Assembly: GCA_949788275.1 (NCBI GenBank)
Contig: OX460916.1
Location: 1,364,001 to 1,428,000 of the forward strand
Length of the DNA stretch: 64,000 nucleotides
Source: Weeksellaceae bacterium
GTDB taxonomy: Bacteria > Bacteroidota > Bacteroidia > Flavobacteriales > Weeksellaceae
Reading direction: 5' to 3'
Both the position numbers and the translations under genes were made by a program. This document shows, in pieces, positions 43,849 through 52,599 of this stretch (its first letter is position 1; every line of letters starts with the position of its first letter). Below the pieces are notes generated by a model, which was not told where the DNA came from, ran no database searches, and saw only the letters and a list, made by a program, of their open reading frames with translations.

Positions 43849-44421
43849 CTATTTTTTTAATCCATTAATTAACAATGTAATCATATCTTTCTCTAATTCT
43901 TCCGCAGAAATAGATCGGTTTGGTTTAAACCACTGCTCTACCCATCGGATCGCTGATAAAAGGGTAAATAAGGCAACCGAGACATTGACGTCTTTAAATT
44001 CACCTGTTTCTATTCCTTTTTTAATAATAGCCGCAATGCGTTGCTCGTAGCCTTTACGAATCTCTTTGTAGAGATTTTTCTTGGTTTCTGATAGGTTTTT
44101 CCAATCGACATTGGCCACCGCCACATCATTCGAATGCGTAGTAACCAACTGAATATGTGCTGATATGATTCGCTTTATTTTCTCTGTACTGCTGATTTCT
44201 AAATCATCAACTGCAAGAATTGATGACATATAAATGTGGGCTACTTTAAAGCAAATTTCTTCTAAAATCTCATCTTTTGATCGAATATGATTGTATAAAC
44301 TTGCTGCTTCCACGCCTACTTGTTCAGCTAACTCTCGCATAGAAGAAGCTGCAAACCCTTTAGCTTTAAAGATTTTTGCCGCTTCTTCTATAATTATTTC
44401 TCTTTTATTTATCTTACCCAT
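43849..44421 (-). CDS. TetR-family regulator in the paa operon (PaaR-like)
   Basis: The 190-residue protein has an N-terminal TetR DNA-binding domain (KAKGFAASSMRELAEQVGVE, then AASLYNHIRSKDEILEEI) and a variable C-terminal ligand domain. It overlaps paaK by 8 bp, so it is made from the operon it likely represses. In related systems PaaR repressors of this type respond to phenylacetyl-CoA. Palindromes of the kind TetR proteins bind lie at the paaK promoter (45801-45820) and at the porin operon promoter (52008-52025). Confidence 0.88.
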   Translation of the reverse strand: MGKINKREIIIEEAAKIFKAKGFAASSMRELAEQVGVEAASLYNHIRSKDEILEEICFKVAHIYMSSILAVDDLEISSTEKIKRIISAHIQLVTTHSNDVAVANVDWKNLSETKKNLYKEIRKGYEQRIAAIIKKGIETGEFKDVNVSVALFTLLSAIRWVEQWFKPNRSISAEELEKDMITLLINGLKK

Positions 44422-45751
44422 TCTGCGGCCTAAGATCGATAATTCGATTCAATTTTCCGCCATCACTTTTCGGTAAATCTCCTAATTGGTACAATTTTAC
44501 CGCCATTCCTAATCCAATGTTATCACGGATTTTCTTTTGTAAGCGACCAACGAGCTTATCAAACGACTCATGATGGTCTAAATGCTCACATGAAATGCCT
44601 TTTTTAGTAAAAAAATCAGGGTTAATTTCAATCCCAACTTCAACCGCATCCATATTTGTAGGTCGCGTTAATTTCACTTGATAATTCGCAGAAAGTTCTG
44701 GAAAATCAGGAATTAAATCGGCGACTTGTGTATGAAAAAAGTTCACACCCCGAATAATCATCATATCATCGGCACGACCGATAATTGGCCCCATTTTAAT
44801 CATGGTTCTCTTTTCAGAATATTCATAGGTCAAGGTGGTAATGTCGCCCGTCCAATACCGAATCATCGGCATCGCTTCTTTGGTTAAGGTGGTTAACACC
44901 AATACCCCTGGTTCTCCATAAGGCAGTGGTTCACCCGTATAACGATCAACAATTTCGGGAAAGAAATGATCTTCCCAAATATAGCTACCTGTTCCTTGCT
45001 CATCCACATCTTCATTCGATACACCAGGCCCAATAATCTCACTTAAACCGTAGATATTAGACGCTTTAAAATCGAGACCTTGTTCCACTTCTTTACGCAA
45101 GGCCTCCGACCAAGGTTCCGCGCCTAGGATTCCAACTTTTAAGTTGTAATCGCGGATATCTTCACCTCGACGTTTTAATTCTTCGGCAATGGTTAAAGCA
45201 TAAGAAGGCGTTGCGGTTAAAGCCTCTGCTTGAAAATCTTTTAAAAGCATCAATTGCTTCTCTGTACCTCCACCAGAAATTGGCACAACGGTCATTCCTA
45301 ATTTCTCAGCTCCGTAATGAATTCCCAAACCACCCGTAAAAAGGCCATAACCATAGGCATTTTGCAATTTCATTCCTGGCATACAACCTGCAGCAGCCAA
45401 TGAACGGGCTACCACTTCTGAAAATAAATTCAAATCATTTTGGGTGTATCCTACAACAATTGGCTTCCCTGTAGTCCCACTCGAGCAATGTAAACGACGA
45501 ACCTCTGAAGTTGGCATAGTAAATAATCCAAAAGGATAATTATCCCTTAGGTGTTCTTTTTTTGTAAACGGCAGTCGATGTAAATCATGGACTGTTTTTA
45601 TATCGGCTGGTTGAATACCTGCTTGATCGAATGTATTCTTATAAAAAGGTACATTTTCATAAACTCTGCGCAAGGTATTTTGTAAGCGCTCATTTTGAAT
45701 TTGTCGTAATTTCTCAATCGACATTAATTCAATCTCTGGGTTAAAAAGCAT
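44414..45751 (-). CDS. paaK: Phenylacetate-CoA ligase
   Basis: PaaK activates phenylacetate to phenylacetyl-CoA with ATP, the entry step of the pathway. The 445-residue protein of the ANL superfamily shows RLHCSSGTTGKPIVVGYTQ (nucleotide loop), NIYGLSEIIGPGVSNE and YWTGDITTL. The start LFNPEIELMSIEKLRQIQ is typical of the family. It is the first gene of the operon and lies directly downstream of a well-formed promoter. Confidence 0.96.
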   Translation of the reverse strand: MLFNPEIELMSIEKLRQIQNERLQNTLRRVYENVPFYKNTFDQAGIQPADIKTVHDLHRLPFTKKEHLRDNYPFGLFTMPTSEVRRLHCSSGTTGKPIVVGYTQNDLNLFSEVVARSLAAAGCMPGMKLQNAYGYGLFTGGLGIHYGAEKLGMTVVPISGGGTEKQLMLLKDFQAEALTATPSYALTIAEELKRRGEDIRDYNLKVGILGAEPWSEALRKEVEQGLDFKASNIYGLSEIIGPGVSNEDVDEQGTGSYIWEDHFFPEIVDRYTGEPLPYGEPGVLVLTTLTKEAMPMIRYWTGDITTLTYEYSEKRTMIKMGPIIGRADDMMIIRGVNFFHTQVADLIPDFPELSANYQVKLTRPTNMDAVEVGIEINPDFFTKKGISCEHLDHHESFDKLVGRLQKKIRDNIGLGMAVKLYQLGDLPKSDGGKLNRIIDLRPQNG

Positions 45752-45780
45752 ATTATTGTGGTGTTACTTATACGTTATTC

Positions 45781-45811
45781 CAAATATAACCAAAAAAGAT
45801 TAACTAACAAA
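45781..45811 (-). promoter_or_regulatory. Promoter of the paa operon
   Basis: On the minus strand TTTG (45808-45811) is followed after exactly 19 nt by TATATTTG (45781-45788), a full match to the Bacteroidota -33/-7 promoter. The -33 TTTG is the centre of the palindrome described in the next entry, so a bound repressor would block sigma factor contact. Transcription should begin about 45775, leaving a leader of roughly 25 nt before paaK. Confidence 0.8.
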
Positions 45812-45829
45812 CGTTAGTTAATCTTTTTT
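45792..45829. promoter_or_regulatory. Perfect palindrome: candidate TetR operator and terminator
   Basis: A 17-nt arm (45792-45808, A-run then GATTAACTAAC) and its exact complement (45813-45829) surround a 4-nt centre. The inner TAACTAAC/GTTAGTTA looks like a TetR operator over the paaK -33 box. The outer A-run and T-run also make it an intrinsic terminator for the E1 gene ending at 45855. A closely similar palindrome lies at the porin operon promoter. Confidence 0.75.
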
Positions 45830-45854
45830 AAACTTATTTATGAATGGATAATAT

Positions 45855-47924
45855 TTAGAAATCGAGAACTTCTATGATCAAGGATTTTAATTTATCCGCA
45901 TTGGGCAACATGGTGAATTCCAGCACACTGCTCAAAGGAATAGCGGGCATATCTTCAGCTCCCATGACGCGAACGGGCGCATCTAAATCTTGAAAACAAT
46001 GTTCACTGATATTTCCAGCGAGTGCTTGAGCGAACGAATTGGTCTTTTGTTCTTCAGAAAGGACGATACAACGCGAATGCTTTTGAACACTTTTAAATAC
46101 AGAGGCTGTATCTAAGGGAACCAATGATCGTAAATCAATAATTTCAACTTGATTATCGAAATCTTTTGCGGCCTGTTTCGCCCAATATACACCCATTCCA
46201 TAGGTAATAATGGTCAAGGTATTTTTCGTGGTAGACGAATCGATAGCCAAAACTTCCCGCGCCAGACCAATCGGTAAAACATAATCTTCATCGGGTTCAA
46301 TGGTTGCCGCTTCTTCAGTGCCTTTCATTTTAGACCAATACAACCCTTTGTGTTCTAAAATAACCACAGGATTTGGATCGTAATAAGCCGCTTTCATCAA
46401 CCCTTTTAGATCGGCTCCCGTAGAAGGATAGACAATTTTAATTCCCCGAATATTGGCTAAAACACTTTCCACCGAACTCGAATGATAAGGTCCGCCGCTG
46501 CCGTAAGCACCAATAGGAACACGAAGCACCATGCTCACAGGCCATTTTCCGTTAGATAAATAATTACTACGAGCGACTTCCGTAAACAATTGATTAAGAC
46601 CTGGCCAAATATAATCGGCAAATTGAACTTCAACAATAGGTTTCATCCCCACAGCACTCATCCCCACAGTAGATCCAATAATGAAAGCTTCTTGTATTGG
46701 TGTATTAAATACACGGTGTTGACCGAACTGTTTTGCTAAGGTTGCGGCTTCTCTAAAAACACCGCCCAAACGCAAACCAACGTCTTGTCCATACAATAAA
46801 GCTTCAGGATGCTTTTCCATAATTTCACGAATAGCAAAAAGAGCGCTATCGACCATTACTGTTGGTTCTTTTCCTTCAGGAGAACGATTACCTTTTTCTT
46901 CCGTGATTGGTGTTGGCGCAAAAACGTGGTTAAACAAATCCTCGGGCTGAGGATCTTCTGCTAATTGCGCTTTCTCGAAATCGACGACAATAGATGCTCT
47001 AATTTCATCCTCCTTTTTATCGAGTTCCGTAGGATCGATGTGGTATTGATTGATCAGTAAATCTCTTAATTTCACATAGGGATCTCTGGACTGCGCTTCT
47101 TCTAAATCGTCCCGGTACCATTCTTTACGAACCCCCGAAGTATGATGATTTAACAAAGGTACTTTGGCGTGCACCAAAACAGGTCTTTGTTCTTCACGAA
47201 TGATTTTCACCACTTTTTGTAGGGTCGTAAAGGACTCGACAAAATCGGTTCCATCAATGGTAAACACTTCAAGTCCGTTAAACCCTTGAGCGAATTGACT
47301 CATATCTTGGGCGCGAATCTCGGAAGCGTGAGCGGAGATATCCCATTCATTGTCTTGTACCAGATATAAGATTGGCAATTGTTTTAGAACCGCCATTTGT
47401 AGCGCTTCAGAAACTTCCCCTTCTGTACAACATGCGTCACCCAATGAACAAACAGCAATTCCATTGCTTTTTTCTTCGCTCAGCAAATTCATCTGATTGG
47501 CATATTGAAGGGCCATAGCGATTCCCGTAGTAGGAATAGCTTGCATTCCAGTGGCACTACTTTGATGCGGAATTTTAGGCATATTATCGCGCTTCAAGCT
47601 TGGATGTGCATAATAGGTACGACCACCAGAAAAAATATCTTCTTTTTTAGCTAAGAGCTGTAACATTAATTCATAAGGTGTAATTCCGATAGACAATAAT
47701 AAACTATCGTCACGGTAGTAAGCGCTTAAATAATCTTGCGGCAATAACTGTAAACCTGTTGCAATTTGGATAACCTCATGCCCTCTTGATGTGGCATGCA
47801 CATATTTGGCTGAAATATGTTTTTGATCTTCGTATAGTTCGGTTAGGCTTTTTGCTGTAACCAATAAATCGAACGCTTTTTTTACAACGTTCAATTCAAT
47901 TTTATGTTTGATTGTATTTTCCAT
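45855..47924 (-). CDS. 2-oxoacid dehydrogenase E1, fused alpha and beta
   Basis: The 689-residue protein fuses both halves of the thiamine-dependent E1 component. The alpha half (about residues 1-330) has the diphosphate-binding SLGDACCTEGEVSEALQMA and LVQDNEWDIS. The beta half (about 345-689) has LYGQDVGLRLGGVFREA, PIVEVQFADYIWPGLNQL and PVVILEHKGLYW. Such fusions in Bacteroidota are usually annotated as branched-chain 2-oxoacid dehydrogenase. With the paa genes next door, phenylpyruvate is an alternative substrate, giving phenylacetyl-CoA directly; this is inference. E2 precedes it by 20 bp; no E3 gene is in the window. Confidence 0.88.
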   Translation of the reverse strand: MENTIKHKIELNVVKKAFDLLVTAKSLTELYEDQKHISAKYVHATSRGHEVIQIATGLQLLPQDYLSAYYRDDSLLLSIGITPYELMLQLLAKKEDIFSGGRTYYAHPSLKRDNMPKIPHQSSATGMQAIPTTGIAMALQYANQMNLLSEEKSNGIAVCSLGDACCTEGEVSEALQMAVLKQLPILYLVQDNEWDISAHASEIRAQDMSQFAQGFNGLEVFTIDGTDFVESFTTLQKVVKIIREEQRPVLVHAKVPLLNHHTSGVRKEWYRDDLEEAQSRDPYVKLRDLLINQYHIDPTELDKKEDEIRASIVVDFEKAQLAEDPQPEDLFNHVFAPTPITEEKGNRSPEGKEPTVMVDSALFAIREIMEKHPEALLYGQDVGLRLGGVFREAATLAKQFGQHRVFNTPIQEAFIIGSTVGMSAVGMKPIVEVQFADYIWPGLNQLFTEVARSNYLSNGKWPVSMVLRVPIGAYGSGGPYHSSSVESVLANIRGIKIVYPSTGADLKGLMKAAYYDPNPVVILEHKGLYWSKMKGTEEAATIEPDEDYVLPIGLAREVLAIDSSTTKNTLTIITYGMGVYWAKQAAKDFDNQVEIIDLRSLVPLDTASVFKSVQKHSRCIVLSEEQKTNSFAQALAGNISEHCFQDLDAPVRVMGAEDMPAIPLSSVLEFTMLPNADKLKSLIIEVLDF

Positions 47925-47944
47925 TTATTCTGCTTCTTAACCCA

Positions 47945-49192
47945 TTAAATCTGTGTGTTCATATCCCATTTCTCCATGTATTCTGCAATTCGAGACAGAA
48001 AAACGCCCCCCAGAGAACCATCGACTACCCGGTGATCGAATGAAAGGGATAAAAACATAAATTGCCGAACAGCAACCACATCCCCATCGGGTGTTTCTAG
48101 CACAGCCGGTTTTTTCTTAATAACACCAGTTGCCAGAATAGCTACTTCGGGTTGATTAATAATGGGAGTTCCCATGATATTTCCAAACGTTCCCACATTA
48201 CTAATGGTAAACGTCCCCCCCGCCACATCATCTGGAGCCAATTTATTTGTTCTCGCTTTTTGAACGAGCTGATTAACGCCTTTGGCTAGCCCTTCTAAAT
48301 TTAATTCGCCCGATTTTTTAATCACGGGTACAATCAGATTTCCATTGGGAAGTGCCGTAGCTATCCCTATATTAATGGAAGGATGTTTTATAATTTTTGT
48401 TTCGGTTTCATCCACCGAAACATTGATCATCGGAAAATCTTTAATCGCTCTCACACAGGCGTCAACAATTAAAGGAGTGACCGTTAATTTTTGATTGTAT
48501 TTTTGAAGGAATAATTCTTTGTTGGCCTCTCTCCATTTAACCATATTGGTTACATCAGCTTCAACAAAGGCGGTCACATGAGGTGAAGTCTGCTTACTTT
48601 TTTTCATATGTTGCAGAATCAATCGCCTCATTTTATCCATTTCGATAATTTCAGCACCACCCGACATGGAAGAGGTATTGGCAGAGACAACCACTTCAGG
48701 TTTTGAATTGGTTGAATGCCGTTGGCTTAAGAAATGAAGCATATCATTTTTAGAAATTCGGCCTTGGTGACCACTTCCTTTAATTTGAGCAATCTCTTCG
48801 CTGGATACATTTTCTTCGAGGGCAATTTTTTTAACCAAAGGCGATAAATAGCTTTTTGTTTCCAGGGTGTTCACTGATTTTGAAACTATTTCCTCTTTTG
48901 TTGTTATAGCCTCTGTCGAAGTGGATGTAGAAACAGAAGGAGAAGTTTCCTCTGCCAGTTCAAGAACTGCGAAAACTTCTCCTATCTTTATGGTATCACC
49001 TTCCTTAAAAAAACGCTGAATTAATTTTCCTGAATAGGGCGATGGAACTTCACTATCGACTTTATCAGTCGATACTTCAGCAATTGTATCATCACTATTT
49101 ACCCAATCTCCTTCATTCCGCAACCATTTCGTAAGCGTTACTTCTTCTACACTCTCACCTAACTTGGGAATGACTAATTCAATTTTATTCAT
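47945..49192 (-). CDS. 2-oxoacid dehydrogenase E2 (dihydrolipoyl acyltransferase)
   Basis: The 415-residue E2 has one lipoyl domain (residues 1-80; lipoylated Lys44 in STDKVDSEVPS), a peripheral-subunit-binding domain (about 115-155; LSPLVKKIALEENVSSEEIA) and a catalytic acyltransferase domain (about 190-415) with FLSLSFDHRVVDGSLGGVFL. It moves the acyl group formed by E1 to CoA. It lies between the transporter gene and E1 on one transcript. Confidence 0.92.
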   Translation of the reverse strand: MNKIELVIPKLGESVEEVTLTKWLRNEGDWVNSDDTIAEVSTDKVDSEVPSPYSGKLIQRFFKEGDTIKIGEVFAVLELAEETSPSVSTSTSTEAITTKEEIVSKSVNTLETKSYLSPLVKKIALEENVSSEEIAQIKGSGHQGRISKNDMLHFLSQRHSTNSKPEVVVSANTSSMSGGAEIIEMDKMRRLILQHMKKSKQTSPHVTAFVEADVTNMVKWREANKELFLQKYNQKLTVTPLIVDACVRAIKDFPMINVSVDETETKIIKHPSINIGIATALPNGNLIVPVIKKSGELNLEGLAKGVNQLVQKARTNKLAPDDVAGGTFTISNVGTFGNIMGTPIINQPEVAILATGVIKKKPAVLETPDGDVVAVRQFMFLSLSFDHRVVDGSLGGVFLSRIAEYMEKWDMNTQI

Positions 49193-49217
49193 TTTTTTGT
49201 GGATATTAATTATAAAA

Positions 49218-50618
49218 TTATTCTTTGTCGGTTATATGTTCATCGGTTAAATCGGTTTTATAGGTTTCCGGTATGGTTAAAACATTCACAATAATAGCGA
49301 TTAAAATTAAGATTAACGGATAAACCAACCCAATATATGGGCTTAAAAATGCCGATACGATAAATGTTGAACGAATAAGCTCCGTCACAAAAGTGGTTGC
49401 ACCGCCAATAAATCCATTCCCCATATTTTGAGCGAAGCCCATCGACGTATAACGAATCTTAGTTGGGAAAATCTCCAACATAAAAGCACCTAGAGGACCA
49501 TAGGTAGCGGCTCCGGCGATTGAAGTCACTAAACTAATTCCTATAATAGCCATAATAGCGGTCGTTGAGATATCATGGACTTCTTTTAAACCATCGGGGT
49601 TTCCGATTTGCATGTATAGGTAAAATGAAATTGGAATTAAGATAAATGAACTGATCATCCCTGTTAGCATCACTTTTTTACGCCCAATACGATCAGAAAG
49701 AGCACCAAACCATTGGTAAAAGAATGAACTAAACAAGGTCACCACCCCCACGATAATTAAGACCATATCGTAAGGTAACATCACGGCACGTTGAAGAAAG
49801 AACAAGGTTACGAATAATGTTGTTTGCATAATGGTACTTTGAGCGGCATTCCCTCCGAAAATGGCTTTCAGCATAATTTTCACATTACCAGGCGTTGTAA
49901 ACGCTTCTTTTACGGGTGATTTACTCGTCTTTCCTTGTTTCTTTAATTCCTCAAAAACAGGGCTTTCATGCAAACGTTTACGGATAAAGTACGATAAAAG
50001 AACCAATACCGAACTAAACAAGAAAGGCAGACGCCATCCGAAACTATTGAAACTTTCAACCGACATTGAACTCTGCGTAATAAAGATCACGGCTAAACAC
50101 AACAATAATCCAATAGGAACAGTAGCCTGAATAAATCCGGTATAATAGCCTCGTTTTTCTTTGGGCGCATGTTCAGCCACATAAATAACGGCCCCTGCAT
50201 ACTCCCCACTAATGGCAAGACCTTGCATTAAACGACATACCAATAAAATGACTGGAGCTGCCCATCCCACTTGATCGAAGGTAGGAATACAACCAATCAT
50301 AAATGTGGCAACCCCCATCAAGATCAAAGAAAGCAAGAAGGAATATTTACGACCGATTCGGTCACCAATACTTCCAAAGATCAATGAACCGATTGGTCGA
50401 AACATAAATGAAGAAACAACGACGGCTAACGTTTCTAAAAAGTGGGAAGATCCATCTTGTGGAAATAAGTTAGTGGCTAAAACAGTGGCCAAAATAATGG
50501 CCAAGAACATATCGTACCATTCGATTAAAGTCCCAACGGAAGAAGCTAGAATAACATGAAAAATGCTATTTGTTTTCACCTCAGGCGCATCGGGTGTTAA
50601 GGTGTTTATTGTACTCAT
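49218..50618 (-). CDS. MFS transporter, metabolite:H+ symporter type
   Basis: The 466-residue protein has about 12 membrane segments. It shows the MHS pattern: a first loop with LIEWYDMFLA, FGSIGDRIGRKYSF between helices 2 and 3, and the repeat GALSDRIGRKKVMLTG in the second half. Such symporters import carboxylates, aromatic acids or osmolytes. The operon (porin, symporter, E2, E1) and a shared operator with the paa operon suggest uptake of an aryl or branched acid. Confidence 0.9.
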   Translation of the reverse strand: MSTINTLTPDAPEVKTNSIFHVILASSVGTLIEWYDMFLAIILATVLATNLFPQDGSSHFLETLAVVVSSFMFRPIGSLIFGSIGDRIGRKYSFLLSLILMGVATFMIGCIPTFDQVGWAAPVILLVCRLMQGLAISGEYAGAVIYVAEHAPKEKRGYYTGFIQATVPIGLLLCLAVIFITQSSMSVESFNSFGWRLPFLFSSVLVLLSYFIRKRLHESPVFEELKKQGKTSKSPVKEAFTTPGNVKIMLKAIFGGNAAQSTIMQTTLFVTLFFLQRAVMLPYDMVLIIVGVVTLFSSFFYQWFGALSDRIGRKKVMLTGMISSFILIPISFYLYMQIGNPDGLKEVHDISTTAIMAIIGISLVTSIAGAATYGPLGAFMLEIFPTKIRYTSMGFAQNMGNGFIGGATTFVTELIRSTFIVSAFLSPYIGLVYPLILILIAIIVNVLTIPETYKTDLTDEHITDKE

Positions 50619-50651
50619 AAGTGTTATTTTTATAGTGTTAAATGGTAGACA

Positions 50652-51965
50652 TTAGAATGAAAACAGTGTAGTTAGGTGAATGCGGTAGTTGGTCGCATCG
50701 AACTTATTTTGGTAACCAATTGCTCGGTTTGTGGCATCGGCCCATTCAGCAGTAGAAACATCGGCTTCAAGTCTAAATTTAAAGGCTTTATGGGGTGTAA
50801 AATCGATACGAGGCACCACTTTATACAATTGATTAACCGTTCGTCCCCCTTGGGAAGCAGATATAGCACCCCAATTAGTCGTCACTCCATAGGTAGTTGC
50901 TATAGCACCTTCGACGGGATTATTGACGCCTTTATTTTTAACAAGACCTGCGAAAAGACCCGCCGCGAATTTCCCTTTTGAATTCTGTTGAAAATCGATC
51001 CAATAACTTTGGGTATTAATCGGTTTATAAGTTTCAACCTCTCCATCTTTTTGATAACCAGCGATCCCTCCTAGCATCACAAACGTGGAAGCATCTTGCA
51101 TCATATATGCGGCAGCGGTTATGGTTAGTGGTTTAGTTACAGCTTTGACATACGCCATTCCAGAAACACTTTCGGCTCTTTCGTTGGACTTCAGCGGAGG
51201 AGTTCCTGAACTCAACTTAGGCTTTAAGTTTTCATATTGACCGGCAATTCCGGCAACAAAATTAGCCGTTTTATACTGTAATTGTAAATGAGCTGCGGGT
51301 AAGGCACTATTTCTAAAAGGCTCATTGTTTGGAGTAAAATCACGTTGGGAATGAATTGCAGCAATCACGCGTAATTGGGGCGTTAATTTCTGTGTTAAAC
51401 GGATTTGCGGATTACGGTTTAATCCAAAAACCGGTGCACCTGTACCGTAATTCACCACATTAGGTAAAGCATCGAGCACGACAAACGGGTGCCAATACTG
51501 ACCAATACCTAATTGGGTATTTTCCCAATCGAACATGATATACGCATGGCGTAAACGAAATTCATTGATTCCACCTTCGGTGGCACCAAAAAATTCACCC
51601 TCTAAAACTCCTGATGTTTTAGCTCCCATAACTTCGGGTCCTTTCACATTAATTCCGGCCCGTGAGATAACCGAAAGCATATGGAATTTACTGGCATCGT
51701 TGATATCTTGTCCATTAGCGTCTAATAATCGATCGCGGGGATAAAGTGGAACGACATTTTCTCCAGCACCGATGTTTTGGCGCGAATCATAAAAAATATC
51801 GCTACGGATAAAGCCGTAAAAATCGACTTGAACTTTATCGGAAGGAGGAGCAGGCGCAGCCACGGTAACCGGAAGCTGTGGAACATACACGCTATCTGCC
51901 AATTGAGCAGAAGCGTTTATACCGAGAAGTAAACAACCGGCATACGTTAGGAATTGAGTTTTCAT
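50652..51965 (-). CDS. Outer membrane porin-like protein (DcaP-like)
   Basis: The 437-residue protein has a signal peptide (to about Ala20). It then has the porin start KVQVDFYGFIRSDIFYDSRQ, strands such as AGINVKGPEVMGAKTSGVLE and EFRLRHAYIMFDWENTQLGIG, and an aromatic C-terminus (TTLFSF) typical of outer membrane barrels. It is the first gene of the operon, 33 bp before the symporter. Together they would form the route across both membranes for the same substrate. Confidence 0.85.
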   Translation of the reverse strand: MKTQFLTYAGCLLLGINASAQLADSVYVPQLPVTVAAPAPPSDKVQVDFYGFIRSDIFYDSRQNIGAGENVVPLYPRDRLLDANGQDINDASKFHMLSVISRAGINVKGPEVMGAKTSGVLEGEFFGATEGGINEFRLRHAYIMFDWENTQLGIGQYWHPFVVLDALPNVVNYGTGAPVFGLNRNPQIRLTQKLTPQLRVIAAIHSQRDFTPNNEPFRNSALPAAHLQLQYKTANFVAGIAGQYENLKPKLSSGTPPLKSNERAESVSGMAYVKAVTKPLTITAAAYMMQDASTFVMLGGIAGYQKDGEVETYKPINTQSYWIDFQQNSKGKFAAGLFAGLVKNKGVNNPVEGAIATTYGVTTNWGAISASQGGRTVNQLYKVVPRIDFTPHKAFKFRLEADVSTAEWADATNRAIGYQNKFDATNYRIHLTTLFSF

Positions 51966-51986
51966 TTTTTGTGTGGTTTAAAAAAA

Positions 51987-52025
51987 CTAAACTAAGGAAA
52001 AAATTAAAACTAACAAATGTTCGTT
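51987..52025 (-). promoter_or_regulatory. Promoter and operator of the porin-transporter-E2-E1 operon
   Basis: On the minus strand TTTG (52014-52017) is followed after 19 nt by TAGTTTAG (51987-51994, one mismatch to TAnnTTTG). The TTTG is the centre of an imperfect palindrome (AACGAACATTTGTTAGTT, 52008-52025) that agrees with the paaK site (AACTAACGTTTGTTAGTT) at 16 of 18 positions. The same regulator is expected to bind both. Confidence 0.7.
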
Positions 52026-52358
52026 ATTTAAAAACAAGCGATAAATCAACAATACTTATTACGTAAAAATAAGTCCTCTATTTCATTTTATCTTTAATGA
52101 ATACAAATAAAGAACCCTATTGTATTATGATATTCGTAATAAAAACGGTATTATTTTGACTAGACCAAGAAATAGAAAATTATTCTAATGATTATTCTTA
52201 GTAATACGGATCAATAATTGCGTATTTTGATTAAATACGGTCTAAAAAATGAGTATTTGATAATTATTTTTTCAAAAAAAGTCAAAAAAATGTTAAAAAA
52301 AATGGTCGGGGTATTTAAAAATGGCAGAAAATGCACAGAAATTGAGTGTTTTGATGGA

Positions 52359-52476
52359 TGCGGCAGGGATAGAAACGGCATCCTTTGCACAACAACCGTA
52401 TATTCATTGGTTATACCTTCATTTTCTTTGTGCAAAGATAGAGTGGATAGCCCGGCGCGGAGCGGCCGCCCAAATC
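52359..52476 (+). repeat. Dispersed intergenic repeat, copy G (uninterrupted)
   Basis: GCGGCAGGGATAGAAACGGC, a perfect 9-bp stem (CTTTGCACA at 52383-52391 with TGTGCAAAG at 52429-52437), AGATAGAGTGGATAGCCCGG and a GC-rich tail ending GCCCAAAT. It is the closest relative of the IS110-split copy E and shows what the empty target looked like. The core and guide-matched sequence TAGCCCGG is intact at 52448-52455. The rest of 51966-52599 holds no gene I can support. Confidence 0.85.
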
Positions 52477-52543
52477 GTCTTTAATAGATAACGTTTTATA
52501 GGCTGGCAATGATGAATGCTTCGCATCGTAATAAACAATAGGT

Positions 52544-52576
52544 ACAAAAAAAGGCAATCGTAAAAACGACTGCCTT
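52544..52576 (-). terminator. Terminator of the RND efflux operon
   Basis: AAGGCA-TCGT and ACGA-TGCCTT pair around a short loop. On the minus strand a run of T follows, 24 bp after the stop at 52600. Confidence 0.75.
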
Positions 52577-52599
52577 GGTAAGCTATAGAATGATAGGGT

